The position numbers and the translations under genes were made by a program. Positions 1-5,903 of a stretch of 6,174 nucleotides of DNA are shown here, piece after piece. A model generated the notes under the pieces. It saw only the letters and a list, made by a program, of their open reading frames with translations, was not told the DNA's origin and made no database searches. Positions within the stretch are counted from its first letter, which is position 1, and every line of letters starts with the position of its first letter. This stretch comes from Deltaproteobacteria bacterium. Its GTDB lineage: Bacteria > Desulfobacterota > G020345765. Location of the stretch: contig JAUWWP010000183.1 of NCBI GenBank assembly GCA_030616835.1, positions 1-6,174 on the forward strand, in the 5' to 3' direction.

Positions 1-164
1 AAATGATCAAAATCCAAAACTCAAAACCCTGTCCTGAGCCCTTCGACTTAGTTCAGGACAGGCTTGTCGAAGGGATTGTTTTAAACATTTGATATTGGAA
101 TTTTGGATTTGTTTAGGGTTTAGGATATTGGATTTAGAATTTAACAGTTGACATTTGGATTTAA
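1..164. repeat. Intergenic hairpin repeat, copy 1 (truncated by window start)
   Basis: This AT-rich repeat with a GC-rich core aligns almost without gaps to 1232-1419. Positions 1-49 match 1232-1280, and 55-160 match 1310-1415. The core has two interlocked inverted repeats: CCTGTCCTGA at 28-37 pairs with 53-62 (10 bp), and CCCTTCGAC at 39-47 pairs with 66-74 (9 bp). AAAAC at 23-27 can also pair with GTTTT at 78-82. The flanks consist of CCAAAA/TTTTGGATTT-type words in inverted arrangement. The repeat ends just before the fmt ribosome binding site. Its left end may continue outside the window. It carries no ORF. TTGACA at 148-153 belongs to the repeat, and no -10 box follows at normal spacing. 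Confidence 0.85.
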
Positions 165-180
165 TTGTCTGGGGGAGTAG

Positions 181-1176
181 TTGGCTAACCGCTTACGGAT
201 TATCTTCATGGGAACTCCCGATTTTGCAGTAAACTCTCTCCGGGCCCTTGAGGAGAGCGGGAATGAGGTTGTCGCGGTGGTCACTCAGCCTGATCGGGAA
301 AAGGGCCGGGGAAGAAGAATGGTTCCCTCCCCGATCAAGGTGCTGGCTCAGGAAAGACAGGTCCCGGTGCTGCAGCCAGAGAAAATCATTGATGCCCATT
401 TTCTCTCCGGATTAAAAGACTATGAGCCGGAGCTGATCGTTGTCGTTGCCTATGGCCAGATCCTCAGCAAGCCTACCCTGGCTCTCCCCCGATTCGGCTG
501 CATCAATGTTCATGCCTCTCTCCTTCCTAAATATCGAGGGGCTGCTCCCATCCAGTGGGCAATAATTAAAGGGGAGGAAAGTACTGGGGTAACCATCATG
601 CAGATGTATGAGGGAATGGATACCGGGGAGATCCTCCTCCAAAAGGAAATTTCGATAGCACCAGAAGATAGCTTAGAGACCCTTAACGATCGCCTGTCCC
701 GACTGGGAGCCAATGCCCTGCTTGAAACCCTAAAGCTTCTTAAACAGGGCAAGCTGAGGGCAGAAGCCCAGGACTCTTCCCAGGCATCTTATGCTCCCCG
801 GCTAAGCAAGAAGGATGGTGAGATTAACTGGGGGGAGGGAGCGGGAGAGATAAACAATCTCATCCGGGGGATGACCCCCTGGCCCGGGGCCTTTACCTAT
901 CTTGAAGGAAAGACTCTGAAGATATTCGGCGCCAAGGTGATTGAAAAGAAGGCGGGAAGCCAGCCGGGGATCATAACCCGGATTAGCCCCCAGGGGCTTG
1001 AGGTAGCCACGGGAGATGGCTCCCTGCTGATTACCGAGGTTCAGTTGGAGAGCAAAAGGAGGATGGCGGTAGCGGATTTTTTGCGAGGGTATCGGGTGGA
1101 GGAAGGGGAAGAGCTGGGTAAGTCTAATGTCAAATGCCAAAGCTCAAAGTTCAAACAAAACCCAAAGCTCAAATGA
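181..1176 (+). CDS. fmt: Methionyl-tRNA formyltransferase
   Basis: The enzyme formylates Met-tRNA(fMet) with 10-formyltetrahydrofolate in the cytoplasm, supplying the bacterial initiator tRNA. The N-terminal Rossmann-like domain (about 1-190) opens with IIFMGTPDFAV (residues 7-17). The basic loop QPDREKGRGRR (36-46) is typical of the tRNA-binding insertion. The catalytic set is N109, H111 and D147, inside INVHASLLPKYRGAAPIQWA and MDTGEIL. The C-terminal OB-fold domain runs from about 207 to 312. The TTG start is preferred: a stop codon lies directly before it, GGGGGAG is at 171-177, and the next ATG (208) would remove the first beta strand. The family is usually about 310-320 residues. Here 331 residues result because the last 16 codons (316-331) and the stop are read from the repeat beginning at 1125. 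The tail is Lys/Gln/Ser-rich and probably has no conserved role. Confidence 0.97.
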   Translation: MANRLRIIFMGTPDFAVNSLRALEESGNEVVAVVTQPDREKGRGRRMVPSPIKVLAQERQVPVLQPEKIIDAHFLSGLKDYEPELIVVVAYGQILSKPTLALPRFGCINVHASLLPKYRGAAPIQWAIIKGEESTGVTIMQMYEGMDTGEILLQKEISIAPEDSLETLNDRLSRLGANALLETLKLLKQGKLRAEAQDSSQASYAPRLSKKDGEINWGEGAGEINNLIRGMTPWPGAFTYLEGKTLKIFGAKVIEKKAGSQPGIITRISPQGLEVATGDGSLLITEVQLESKRRMAVADFLRGYRVEEGEELGKSNVKCQSSKFKQNPKLK

Positions 1177-1420
1177 CAAAATAATATATGAATAAATCCT
1201 AAGCACTAAGCACCAAATCCTAAACAATTTCAAATGATCAAAACCCAAAATTCAAAACCATGTCCTGAGCCCTTCGACTTCACTCCCTTCGGCTCCGCTC
1301 AGGGCAGGCAGGACAGGCCTGTCGAAGGGATTGTTTTAAACATTTGATATTAGAATTTTGGATTTGTTTAGGATTTAGGATTTGGGATTTAGGATTTCTC
1401 AGTTGATATTTTGATTTTTT
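1125..1420. repeat. Intergenic hairpin repeat, copy 2 (longest copy)
   Basis: This composite repeat overlaps the fmt 3' end and reaches almost to the rsmB ribosome binding site. Its outer left arm (1125-1183) matches 2843-2901 at 57 of 59 positions. The inner part (1232-1415) is homologous to copy 1. AAATCCTAAACAA at 1215-1227 is perfectly complementary to 1364-1376 (13 bp) and closes a large stem around the GC-rich core. In the core, CCCTTCGAC at 1270-1278 pairs with 1321-1329, TGTCCT at 1261-1266 with 1310-1315, and CCTGAGC at 1264-1270 with 1297-1303. Relative to copy 1, 29 nt (1281-1309) replace 5 nt (50-54), adding a second CCCTTCG and GCTCAGG word. The gap between fmt and rsmB (1177-1437) holds little else. 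Confidence 0.87.
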
Positions 1421-1427
1421 TGCCCAT

Positions 1428-1434
1428 AGGTGAG
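1428..1434 (+). promoter_or_regulatory. Ribosome binding site that decides the rsmB start
   Basis: AGGTGAG at 1428-1434 lies 3 nt before ATG 1438 (5 nt counted from AGGTG). The reading frame is also open from TTG at 1411, but that codon sits inside the repeat and has only T-rich sequence before it, so ATG 1438 is the better start. Confidence 0.7.
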
Positions 1435-1437
1435 CTA

Positions 1438-2796
1438 ATGTCAGGAAATAAAGACTCACGGGGAATTGCTCTCGAGATCCTGCGACGGGTTGAAGTTGAT
1501 CAAGCTTATGCCGATATCCTCCTGGATAACGCCTTTAAAAGGGAAGCTGGGCTTGATTCCCGGGAGAAGCGTTTCATCACCGAGCTGGTTTACGGGTGTT
1601 TACGCTGGCAGGGAAAGATCAACTGGATAATTAATAACTTCTCCCGGAGAAAACTGAGTTTGGAGGTTCTCCTTACCCTCCGCCTGGGAGTATATCAGCT
1701 TCTATTTCTTAATAAGGTTCCTTCCTATGCCGTGGTGGACGAAGCAGTGAATTTGGCCAGAAGGCTCGGACAGGGCCGGGCAGCCGGGTTTGTCAATGGG
1801 GTTCTTCGAAGGATTGAGAGGGAGCAGGAGAAAATCATTTTTCCTTCGCTGGAGGAAGATCCGATAGAGCATATTGCCTCGGTTTACTCCCATCCGAAGT
1901 GGATGGCGGAAAGGTGGCTGAAAAGATTCGGCCGGGAGGAGGCCCGGGAACTCTGCGCCGCCAACAATCAAATCCCACCGCTTAGCCTGCGCACTAACAT
2001 CCTGAGGATCTCTCGGGAGGAGCTTTTCCACCACCTCGGCAGAAGAACCCCAGGGGTAGAGAAAACTTCATTTTCCCCGGAGGGCCTTTCCCTTCGAAGA
2101 GCAAATTCCTTCCTCTGGAAGGATCCCTCATATCTTAAGGGCTGGTTTCAGGTGCAGGATGAGGCCTCCCAGCTCATCTCCCATATACTCTCCCCCCGGG
2201 AGGGTGAGGTAATCCTTGATACCTGCGCAGCCCCCGGGGGGAAATCCACTCATATTGCCCAGCTAATGAGGGATAAGGGAGAGGTATGGGCAGTGGAGCT
2301 AAAACCGGCAAGGTTGAAACTACTGAAGGAGAACTGCCGCCGGCAAGGTATCACTTCAATAAAGCCTGTTCTCGGGGACATCACCCAGCCGCTCACTCCT
2401 TTAAGGGGAAGAAAATTCCACCGCATCCTGGTGGACCCTCCTTGCTCATGCCTGGGAGTGCTCCGGAGAAATCCTGAAGGAAAATGGAGAGTAAAGGAGG
2501 GAGAAATTGCTACTCTGGCTGAGACCCAGAGAAGTATCCTGGAGGCAGCCTCCCGGTATCTTCTTGCTGGAGGAACCCTGGTTTACAGTACCTGCACAAT
2601 AACCCCGGAGGAGAATACCGAGGTAGTGGAAGGCTTTCTGGAGGCTCATCCGGATTTCTCCCTCGAGCCGGTCTTCGGGTTTCTGTCCGAGAGCTGTGCT
2701 GATCTGGTTGATGAGAGTGGGTTTTACCGTTCCTATCCTCATCGCCATTCCCTCGACGGGTTTTTTGCCGCCCGGCTTAAGAAGAATCCGGGATGA
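1438..2796 (+). CDS. rsmB: 16S rRNA (cytosine-967-C5)-methyltransferase RsmB
   Basis: This cytoplasmic SAM-dependent enzyme methylates C967 (E. coli numbering) of 16S rRNA. From ATG 1438 it has 452 residues, close to the roughly 430-450 usual for the family. The N-terminal NusB-like RNA-binding domain covers about residues 1-140 and includes the VPSYAVVDEAVNLAR and GFVNGVLRR signatures. A linker leads to a Nol1/Nop2/Sun-type methyltransferase domain. SAM motif I is DTCAAPGGKS from residue 261. VDPPCSCLG carries C336, the residue thought to help product release, and YSTCT carries C386, the expected nucleophile that attacks C6 of cytosine. Their 50-residue spacing equals that of C325 and C375 in E. 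coli RsmB. The family-typical end SYPHRHSLDGFFAARL is present. The gene is co-oriented with fmt and rpe but separated from both by repeats. The NusB domain plus both cysteines favours RsmB over RsmF or other NSUN-like enzymes. Confidence 0.96.
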   Translation: MSGNKDSRGIALEILRRVEVDQAYADILLDNAFKREAGLDSREKRFITELVYGCLRWQGKINWIINNFSRRKLSLEVLLTLRLGVYQLLFLNKVPSYAVVDEAVNLARRLGQGRAAGFVNGVLRRIEREQEKIIFPSLEEDPIEHIASVYSHPKWMAERWLKRFGREEARELCAANNQIPPLSLRTNILRISREELFHHLGRRTPGVEKTSFSPEGLSLRRANSFLWKDPSYLKGWFQVQDEASQLISHILSPREGEVILDTCAAPGGKSTHIAQLMRDKGEVWAVELKPARLKLLKENCRRQGITSIKPVLGDITQPLTPLRGRKFHRILVDPPCSCLGVLRRNPEGKWRVKEGEIATLAETQRSILEAASRYLLAGGTLVYSTCTITPEENTEVVEGFLEAHPDFSLEPVFGFLSESCADLVDESGFYRSYPHRHSLDGFFAARLKKNPG

Positions 2797-2842
2797 TGTC
2801 TTTGTTCAAATACCTTTTGGCTCTTCACGGAATATGGGAGTA

Positions 2843-2966
2843 TAATGTCAAATGTCAAAGCTCAAAGTTCAAACAAAACCCAAAGTTCAAATGACAAAAT
2901 ATTTGACATTTGGATTTTGACATTTGTCATTCATTTGACATTTGGATTTTGATATTTGGATTTTTT
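2843..2966. repeat. Intergenic repeat, copy 3 (outer arms only, no GC-rich core)
   Basis: The left arm at 2843-2901 is 57/59 identical to 1125-1183. It is followed directly by right-arm sequence rather than by the CCTGAGCCCTTCGAC core found in copies 1 and 2. ATTTGACATTTGGATTTTGA occurs twice, perfectly, at 2901-2920 and 2933-2952 (20 nt, 32-nt period). Inverted pairs include 2850-2859 with 2902-2911 (10 bp) and AATGACAAA at 2890-2898 with 2923-2931 (9 bp). The element fills most of the gap between rsmB and rpe (2797-3013). The first 46 bases of that gap show no feature. Confidence 0.85.
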
Positions 2967-2976
2967 GCATAATAAT
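2949..2976 (+). promoter_or_regulatory. Possible sigma70-type promoter for rpe
   Basis: TTGATA at 2949-2954 and AATAAT at 2971-2976 are separated by 16 nt, and each matches the consensus hexamer at 5 of 6 positions. Transcription would begin near 2983, leaving a leader of about 30 nt that contains the palindrome and Shine-Dalgarno site. The -35 half belongs to the end of repeat copy 3. In AT-rich DNA such matches arise by chance, so this is tentative. Confidence 0.3.
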
Positions 2977-2990
2977 CCAGGGACTAGCCA

Positions 2991-3008
2991 CCTTTATTAA
3001 TAAAGGAG
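2991..3008 (+). promoter_or_regulatory. rpe ribosome binding site overlapped by a 16-bp perfect palindrome
   Basis: CCTTTATTAATAAAGG at 2991-3006 is a perfect palindrome. Its right half overlaps the Shine-Dalgarno AAAGGAG (3002-3008), which lies 5 nt before ATG 3014. In RNA, a 6-bp stem with a TTAA loop would hide most of the Shine-Dalgarno site. As DNA it could be an operator. The good spacing also decides the rpe start in favour of ATG 3014 over the upstream TTG 2942. Confidence 0.6.
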
Positions 3009-3013
3009 TCAAG

Positions 3014-3682
3014 ATGTCAGTAAAGAAGATTGCTCCCTCAGTTCTCTCTGCAGATTTTAGCAAGCTAAGTCAGGAGATCCAGGAGGTAGAGACAGCCGGG
3101 GCAGATTACCTCCATATTGATGTAATGGATGGCCAATTTGTCCCCAATATAACTGTCGGACCTCTAATCGTCCGGGCTTGCCGACAGGTAACCCGGCTTC
3201 CCCTGGATGTCCACCTGATGGTCGAAGAGCCTGATCGATTCATTGAGGATTTTGCCCGGGAAGGAAGCGATATCATTACCGTTCACCAGGAGGCCTGCCG
3301 TCATCTGCACCGGACGATTACCCTGATCAAAGGGCTGGGGAAAAGGGCAGGAGTGTCCCTTAATCCGGCGACCTCCCTTGCTACCCTGGATCAGATCCTT
3401 CCCGAGGTTGACCTGGTTCTGCTGATGACGGTAAATCCCGGTTTCGGTGGACAGGGATTCATAAAAAGTGTTCTGCCCAAGATAGCTCAGCTTCGCAAGA
3501 CCCTTGATGAAAAAGGGTTAACTGCCGAGCTGGAGGTAGATGGGGGAGTGAAGGTGGACAATATCACCGAGATCGCCGAAGCCGGGGGGCAAGTATTCGT
3601 GGCGGGTAATGCGGTATTCAAAAGCCAGGATTATCGAAAGACAATCTCCGAGTTAAGAAAAGCAATTGAGAAGGCAAGTTAG
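3014..3682 (+). CDS. rpe: Ribulose-phosphate 3-epimerase
   Basis: This cytoplasmic TIM-barrel metalloenzyme interconverts D-ribulose 5-phosphate and D-xylulose 5-phosphate, in the non-oxidative pentose phosphate pathway and, where present, the Calvin cycle. From ATG 3014 it has 222 residues, the normal family length. The metal ligands H34, D36, H67 and D176 are all present, in HIDVMDGQFVPN, DVHLMV and EVDGGV. D36 and D176 are the acid/base pair. The phosphate-binding loops are VNPGFGGQGF (140-149) and the VAGNAVF segment. The N terminus KIAPSVLSADF is typical. The frame is open back to TTG 2942, which would add 24 hydrophobic residues encoded partly by the repeat. That form lacks a ribosome binding site and is rejected. 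Allulose-6-phosphate epimerase (AlsE) is a close relative, but the motifs and the fmt-rsmB context favour Rpe. Confidence 0.96.
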   Translation: MSVKKIAPSVLSADFSKLSQEIQEVETAGADYLHIDVMDGQFVPNITVGPLIVRACRQVTRLPLDVHLMVEEPDRFIEDFAREGSDIITVHQEACRHLHRTITLIKGLGKRAGVSLNPATSLATLDQILPEVDLVLLMTVNPGFGGQGFIKSVLPKIAQLRKTLDEKGLTAELEVDGGVKVDNITEIAEAGGQVFVAGNAVFKSQDYRKTISELRKAIEKAS

Positions 3683-3710
3683 AATGGAAGTCTGAACCCG
3701 TCCCCAATTT

Positions 3711-3736
3711 CAAAAATAGCAATTTTTCTGTTGATA
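3711..3736 (+). promoter_or_regulatory. AT-rich motif upstream of the SDR gene, similar to the palindrome at 5992-6025
   Basis: This stretch contains CAAAA, ATAGCAATTT (3716-3725) and TTGATA (3731-3736) in that order. The minus strand of 6025-5992 has the same three words in the same order, with 3 instead of 5 nt before TTGATA. Both stretches lie upstream of their gene in the same relative orientation. AAAAAT at 3712-3717 and ATTTTT at 3722-3727 could form a weak hairpin. A CATAAT box at 3749-3754 is a possible -10, but no good -35 stands at proper spacing. A shared operator or a degenerate repeat are both possible. Confidence 0.3.
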
Positions 3737-3792
3737 GGAGTATTTTTTCATAATTTCATTGAATGGGTTAAAATTCCGGAGGCAAAGAAAGG

Positions 3793-4578
3793 ATGGGAGA
3801 TCGTTTAAAAGGCAAGGTTGCGATTGTTACCGGTGCGGGTTCCAGCGGTGAGGGGATAGGTAATGGCAAGGCAACAGCTATCCTCTTTGCCCGTGAGGGG
3901 GCCAGGGCGTTCCTGGTTGATTGCAGGCCCGAAGCCGCCATTTTAACCAAGCGCATGATTGATGAGGAGGAAGGAGAATCTGAAGTATTTGAGGCGGATG
4001 TGTCCAGGGCCAGGGACTGCGAGGCGATGGTGGCAAGATGTATTGAGCTTTACGGAAAGGTGGACATCCTTCACAACAATGTGGGCATCGGGTGGCTCGG
4101 GGGAGCCGTGGAGACCATGGAAGAGGACTGGGACAGGGTAATCAGCGTCAACCTGAAAAGCATGTTTCTTACCTGCAAGTATGTGCTTCCCGAGATGGAG
4201 AAACAGGGCAGTGGTTCCATCATAAATGTATCTTCCCTTGCCTCGATACGTTCTGGCCCTTACCCGCAGCTTGTTTATAGCTCATCAAAGGGCGGGGTAA
4301 ATTCTCTCACCCAATCGCTTGCGGTGCAATATGCCCGCAAGGGCATCCGAGTAAATGCAATAGTTCCCGGGCTCATTGATACGCCTTTAGTCCAGCCCTT
4401 GAAAGCGATACTTGGGGAGGAGATCATGAAAGCAAGGGCGAAAGCCGTCCCCATGGGAAGGCAGGGGGAAGCATGGGATGTCGCAATGGCAGCACTTTTC
4501 CTTGCCAGCGATGAATCAAAATATATCACCGGGGCAATCTTGCCCGTGGATGGAGGCCTCTCCTGCTGGGTAAAATAG
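3793..4578 (+). CDS. Short-chain dehydrogenase/reductase (SDR), NAD-type, substrate unknown
   Basis: This is a classical SDR of 261 residues, a one-domain Rossmann oxidoreductase expected in the cytoplasm. The cofactor motif is TGAGSSGEGIGNG (13-25). It is longer than the usual TGxxxGIG, a variant I know from a subgroup of the family. D43 at the end of beta 2 (FLVDCR) favours NAD(H) over NADP(H). D69 (ADVS) and HNNVG (94-98, in place of NNAG) follow. The catalytic tetrad is N120, S148, Y162 and K166 (YSSSK), and PG at 192-193 precedes the substrate-covering segment. The C terminus YITGAILPVDGG is typical. The substrate cannot be read from the sequence. FabG-like, sugar-alcohol and cyclic-alcohol dehydrogenases all share these motifs. 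GGAGG at 3778-3782 is the likely ribosome binding site, 10 nt from ATG. The gene lies 110 bp after rpe and has no partner gene, so a separate transcript is likely. Confidence 0.93.
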   Translation: MGDRLKGKVAIVTGAGSSGEGIGNGKATAILFAREGARAFLVDCRPEAAILTKRMIDEEEGESEVFEADVSRARDCEAMVARCIELYGKVDILHNNVGIGWLGGAVETMEEDWDRVISVNLKSMFLTCKYVLPEMEKQGSGSIINVSSLASIRSGPYPQLVYSSSKGGVNSLTQSLAVQYARKGIRVNAIVPGLIDTPLVQPLKAILGEEIMKARAKAVPMGRQGEAWDVAMAALFLASDESKYITGAILPVDGGLSCWVK

Positions 4579-4681
4579 CCAAAGAGCAGGTTCACTCCCC
4601 GAACACCAAAGAGACATAAAAATCTGAACCATCACCAATCTTTACATAAAAAATCTTAAATTTCCCCTTTATTGCACGAAA
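4579..4681. other. Convergent intergenic gap, no clear terminator
   Basis: This is the 103-bp AT-rich gap between the stops of the SDR gene and the M28 gene. Only a weak hairpin is possible (GGTTCA near 4590 with TGAACC at 4625-4630, long loop), and no stem followed by a T-run is convincing on either strand. TCTGAACC at 4623-4630 also occurs at 3691-3698, so the same octamer lies on both sides of the SDR gene. Confidence 0.5.
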
Positions 4682-5878
4682 CTATCGAGGTTTTTTAACT
4701 TCCACCATCCTCTTCTTAAATTTTTCGATGACACTGAGACCTATAGTTCCGGCAAGCTCAAGGGCCTCTGCGCTTACCCGGTCTATCCTATCTTTCCTTG
4801 TATGAACCCCCCTCATCACGGAGCCAAGATTGAGAACCCTAAAACCAGCGTTGGCCACGGGGATCATGTCCGTGGATGCCCCGAAGGGGAGGTAGAGGAC
4901 CCTGCCGTTGGTTATCTTTTCCTCCTTTATGACCTCCTTGAAGAAATCCCCCAGATAGCCGGCCACATTCCTTATCGGTATACCGAAGCGGGGTAGGGCA
5001 ATAACCGGCCCACTTTTTGCTCCCGGGCCGTCGTAGTTTAAAAACATCGTTTTTTCACGGTCATATTCTTTTGCATGCACTTTTATCCATGCTTCCGCAC
5101 CCAGCAGTCCCAGCTCCTCAGCGCTTGTCGCTACATATACAAAAGAGAGGCCTTCCACTGGCCTTTCCCGCATGGCTTTGGCTATTCCCAGCAGAACTCC
5201 TACTCCGGCGGCGTTATCCAGGGCACCGTCAGAATGGTTTTCGACGCGGTTGAACAGAAGTAAGACCGATATGGCGACAGTGAAAATACTCAGGGCAAAA
5301 ATCGCCCCGCCACCCCCGGCACCGACCCCCAGAATATCCAGCAAGCCTAAGATAAATACCCCTACCCCTCCTCCGAAGATCCCGATGCCACTTAGGAGAT
5401 AAATGAAAATTCTTACCTCAACAGGAAACGGCTGGCTCTTGGTGTCATAATGCGCCATTACCACCACATTGCCCATCTTCCCATCTTCTCCGGCCCCTTG
5501 CCTACCGGTGATGTTCTTTGAGGGGAAGGTTCTGCCGTATTTAATAAAGGGCTCAAAGCTCCTCGTCAGCTTATTCAAAGCCATAACTCCCAGAAGAAGC
5601 CCTCCGGTAGCCACGGCCATAGCCCAGGCAGGATGCCCCCGATAGTATAAAAAAGCTGCCAGAGCTATCGGGCTTGACAGGACCAGCATGATAACCCTTG
5701 TCAGAACACCCACGGGAAAGCTGGAGGCTAAGAAATCCTCCTCTTCGACCCGAAGACCCAGCCCTTTCATCTCCTTGACAATATATTCTCTCGCCCTGAC
5801 CTCCCCCTCACTTCCCACCAACCTGGGGAATGACAGGGCCACCGTTTGATCATAAGCATACCGTCCGTCGAAGGACAT
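4682..5878 (-). CDS. M28-family zinc metallopeptidase with four predicted transmembrane helices
   Basis: This is a 398-residue co-catalytic zinc peptidase, probably an aminopeptidase. All expected M28 residues are visible: H143 and D145 (MAHYD), bridging D221 (GALDNAAG), general base E254 and ligand E255 (TSAEELGLLG), D283 (NYDG) and H359 (GVHTRKD). Four hydrophobic stretches form two hairpins, at about 56-78 plus 84-101 and about 157-180 plus 190-209. The second hairpin lies between H143 and D221, which are only about 20 residues apart in soluble Aeromonas-type aminopeptidase. No cleavable signal peptide is visible. An even helix number keeps all ligands on one side. With K/R-rich NKLTRSFEPFIKYGR after helix 2, I infer that this is the cytoplasmic side. 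The ATG has an excellent ribosome binding site (GAGGAGG on the minus strand, 5893-5887, 8 nt spacing). The substrate is unknown. The gene is convergent to the SDR gene. Confidence 0.9.
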   Translation of the reverse strand: MSFDGRYAYDQTVALSFPRLVGSEGEVRAREYIVKEMKGLGLRVEEEDFLASSFPVGVLTRVIMLVLSSPIALAAFLYYRGHPAWAMAVATGGLLLGVMALNKLTRSFEPFIKYGRTFPSKNITGRQGAGEDGKMGNVVVMAHYDTKSQPFPVEVRIFIYLLSGIGIFGGGVGVFILGLLDILGVGAGGGGAIFALSIFTVAISVLLLFNRVENHSDGALDNAAGVGVLLGIAKAMRERPVEGLSFVYVATSAEELGLLGAEAWIKVHAKEYDREKTMFLNYDGPGAKSGPVIALPRFGIPIRNVAGYLGDFFKEVIKEEKITNGRVLYLPFGASTDMIPVANAGFRVLNLGSVMRGVHTRKDRIDRVSAEALELAGTIGLSVIEKFKKRMVEVKKPR

Positions 5879-5903
5879 CCCTTACTCCTCCTCTCAAAAA
5901 GTA

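Noticed and set aside
148..153. TTGACA as -35 box of a fmt promoter
   Set aside because: The hexamer belongs to the repeat, and the region 17 nt downstream is G-rich with no -10 box.
802..1140. 112-codon reverse-strand frame inside fmt
   Set aside because: It lies opposite the conserved fmt coding frame and shows no recognisable domain; it is a shadow.
1..1420. CRISPR array suspected from repeated AT-rich words
   Set aside because: The copies are about 1.2 kb apart, large and palindromic, with genes between them; there are no regular short spacers and no cas gene.
1411..1437. Upstream TTG start adding nine residues to RsmB
   Set aside because: It lies in the end of the repeat without a Shine-Dalgarno site, whereas ATG 1438 has AGGTGAG at good spacing and starts at the family's usual position.
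2446..2748. 100-codon reverse-strand frame inside rsmB
   Set aside because: It is opposite the catalytic motifs of RsmB and has no own ribosome binding site or recognisable motif.
2942..3013. 24-residue hydrophobic N-terminal extension of Rpe, possibly a membrane anchor
   Set aside because: The codons derive largely from repeat sequence, TTG 2942 has no ribosome binding site, and ATG 3014 with AAAGGAG gives the standard 222-residue enzyme.
3712..3727. Rho-independent terminator after rpe
   Set aside because: The AAAAAT/ATTTTT stem is only six A-T pairs without GC content and is too weak for a terminator.
4275..4595. 106-codon reverse-strand frame over the SDR 3' end
   Set aside because: The SDR frame there carries the catalytic YSSSK and the conserved C terminus; the reverse frame resembles nothing.
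5017..5402. Several plus-strand frames opposite the M28 gene
   Set aside because: They mirror GC-rich coding sequence of the peptidase, including its Gly-rich membrane helices, which gives artificial Pro/Arg-rich products.
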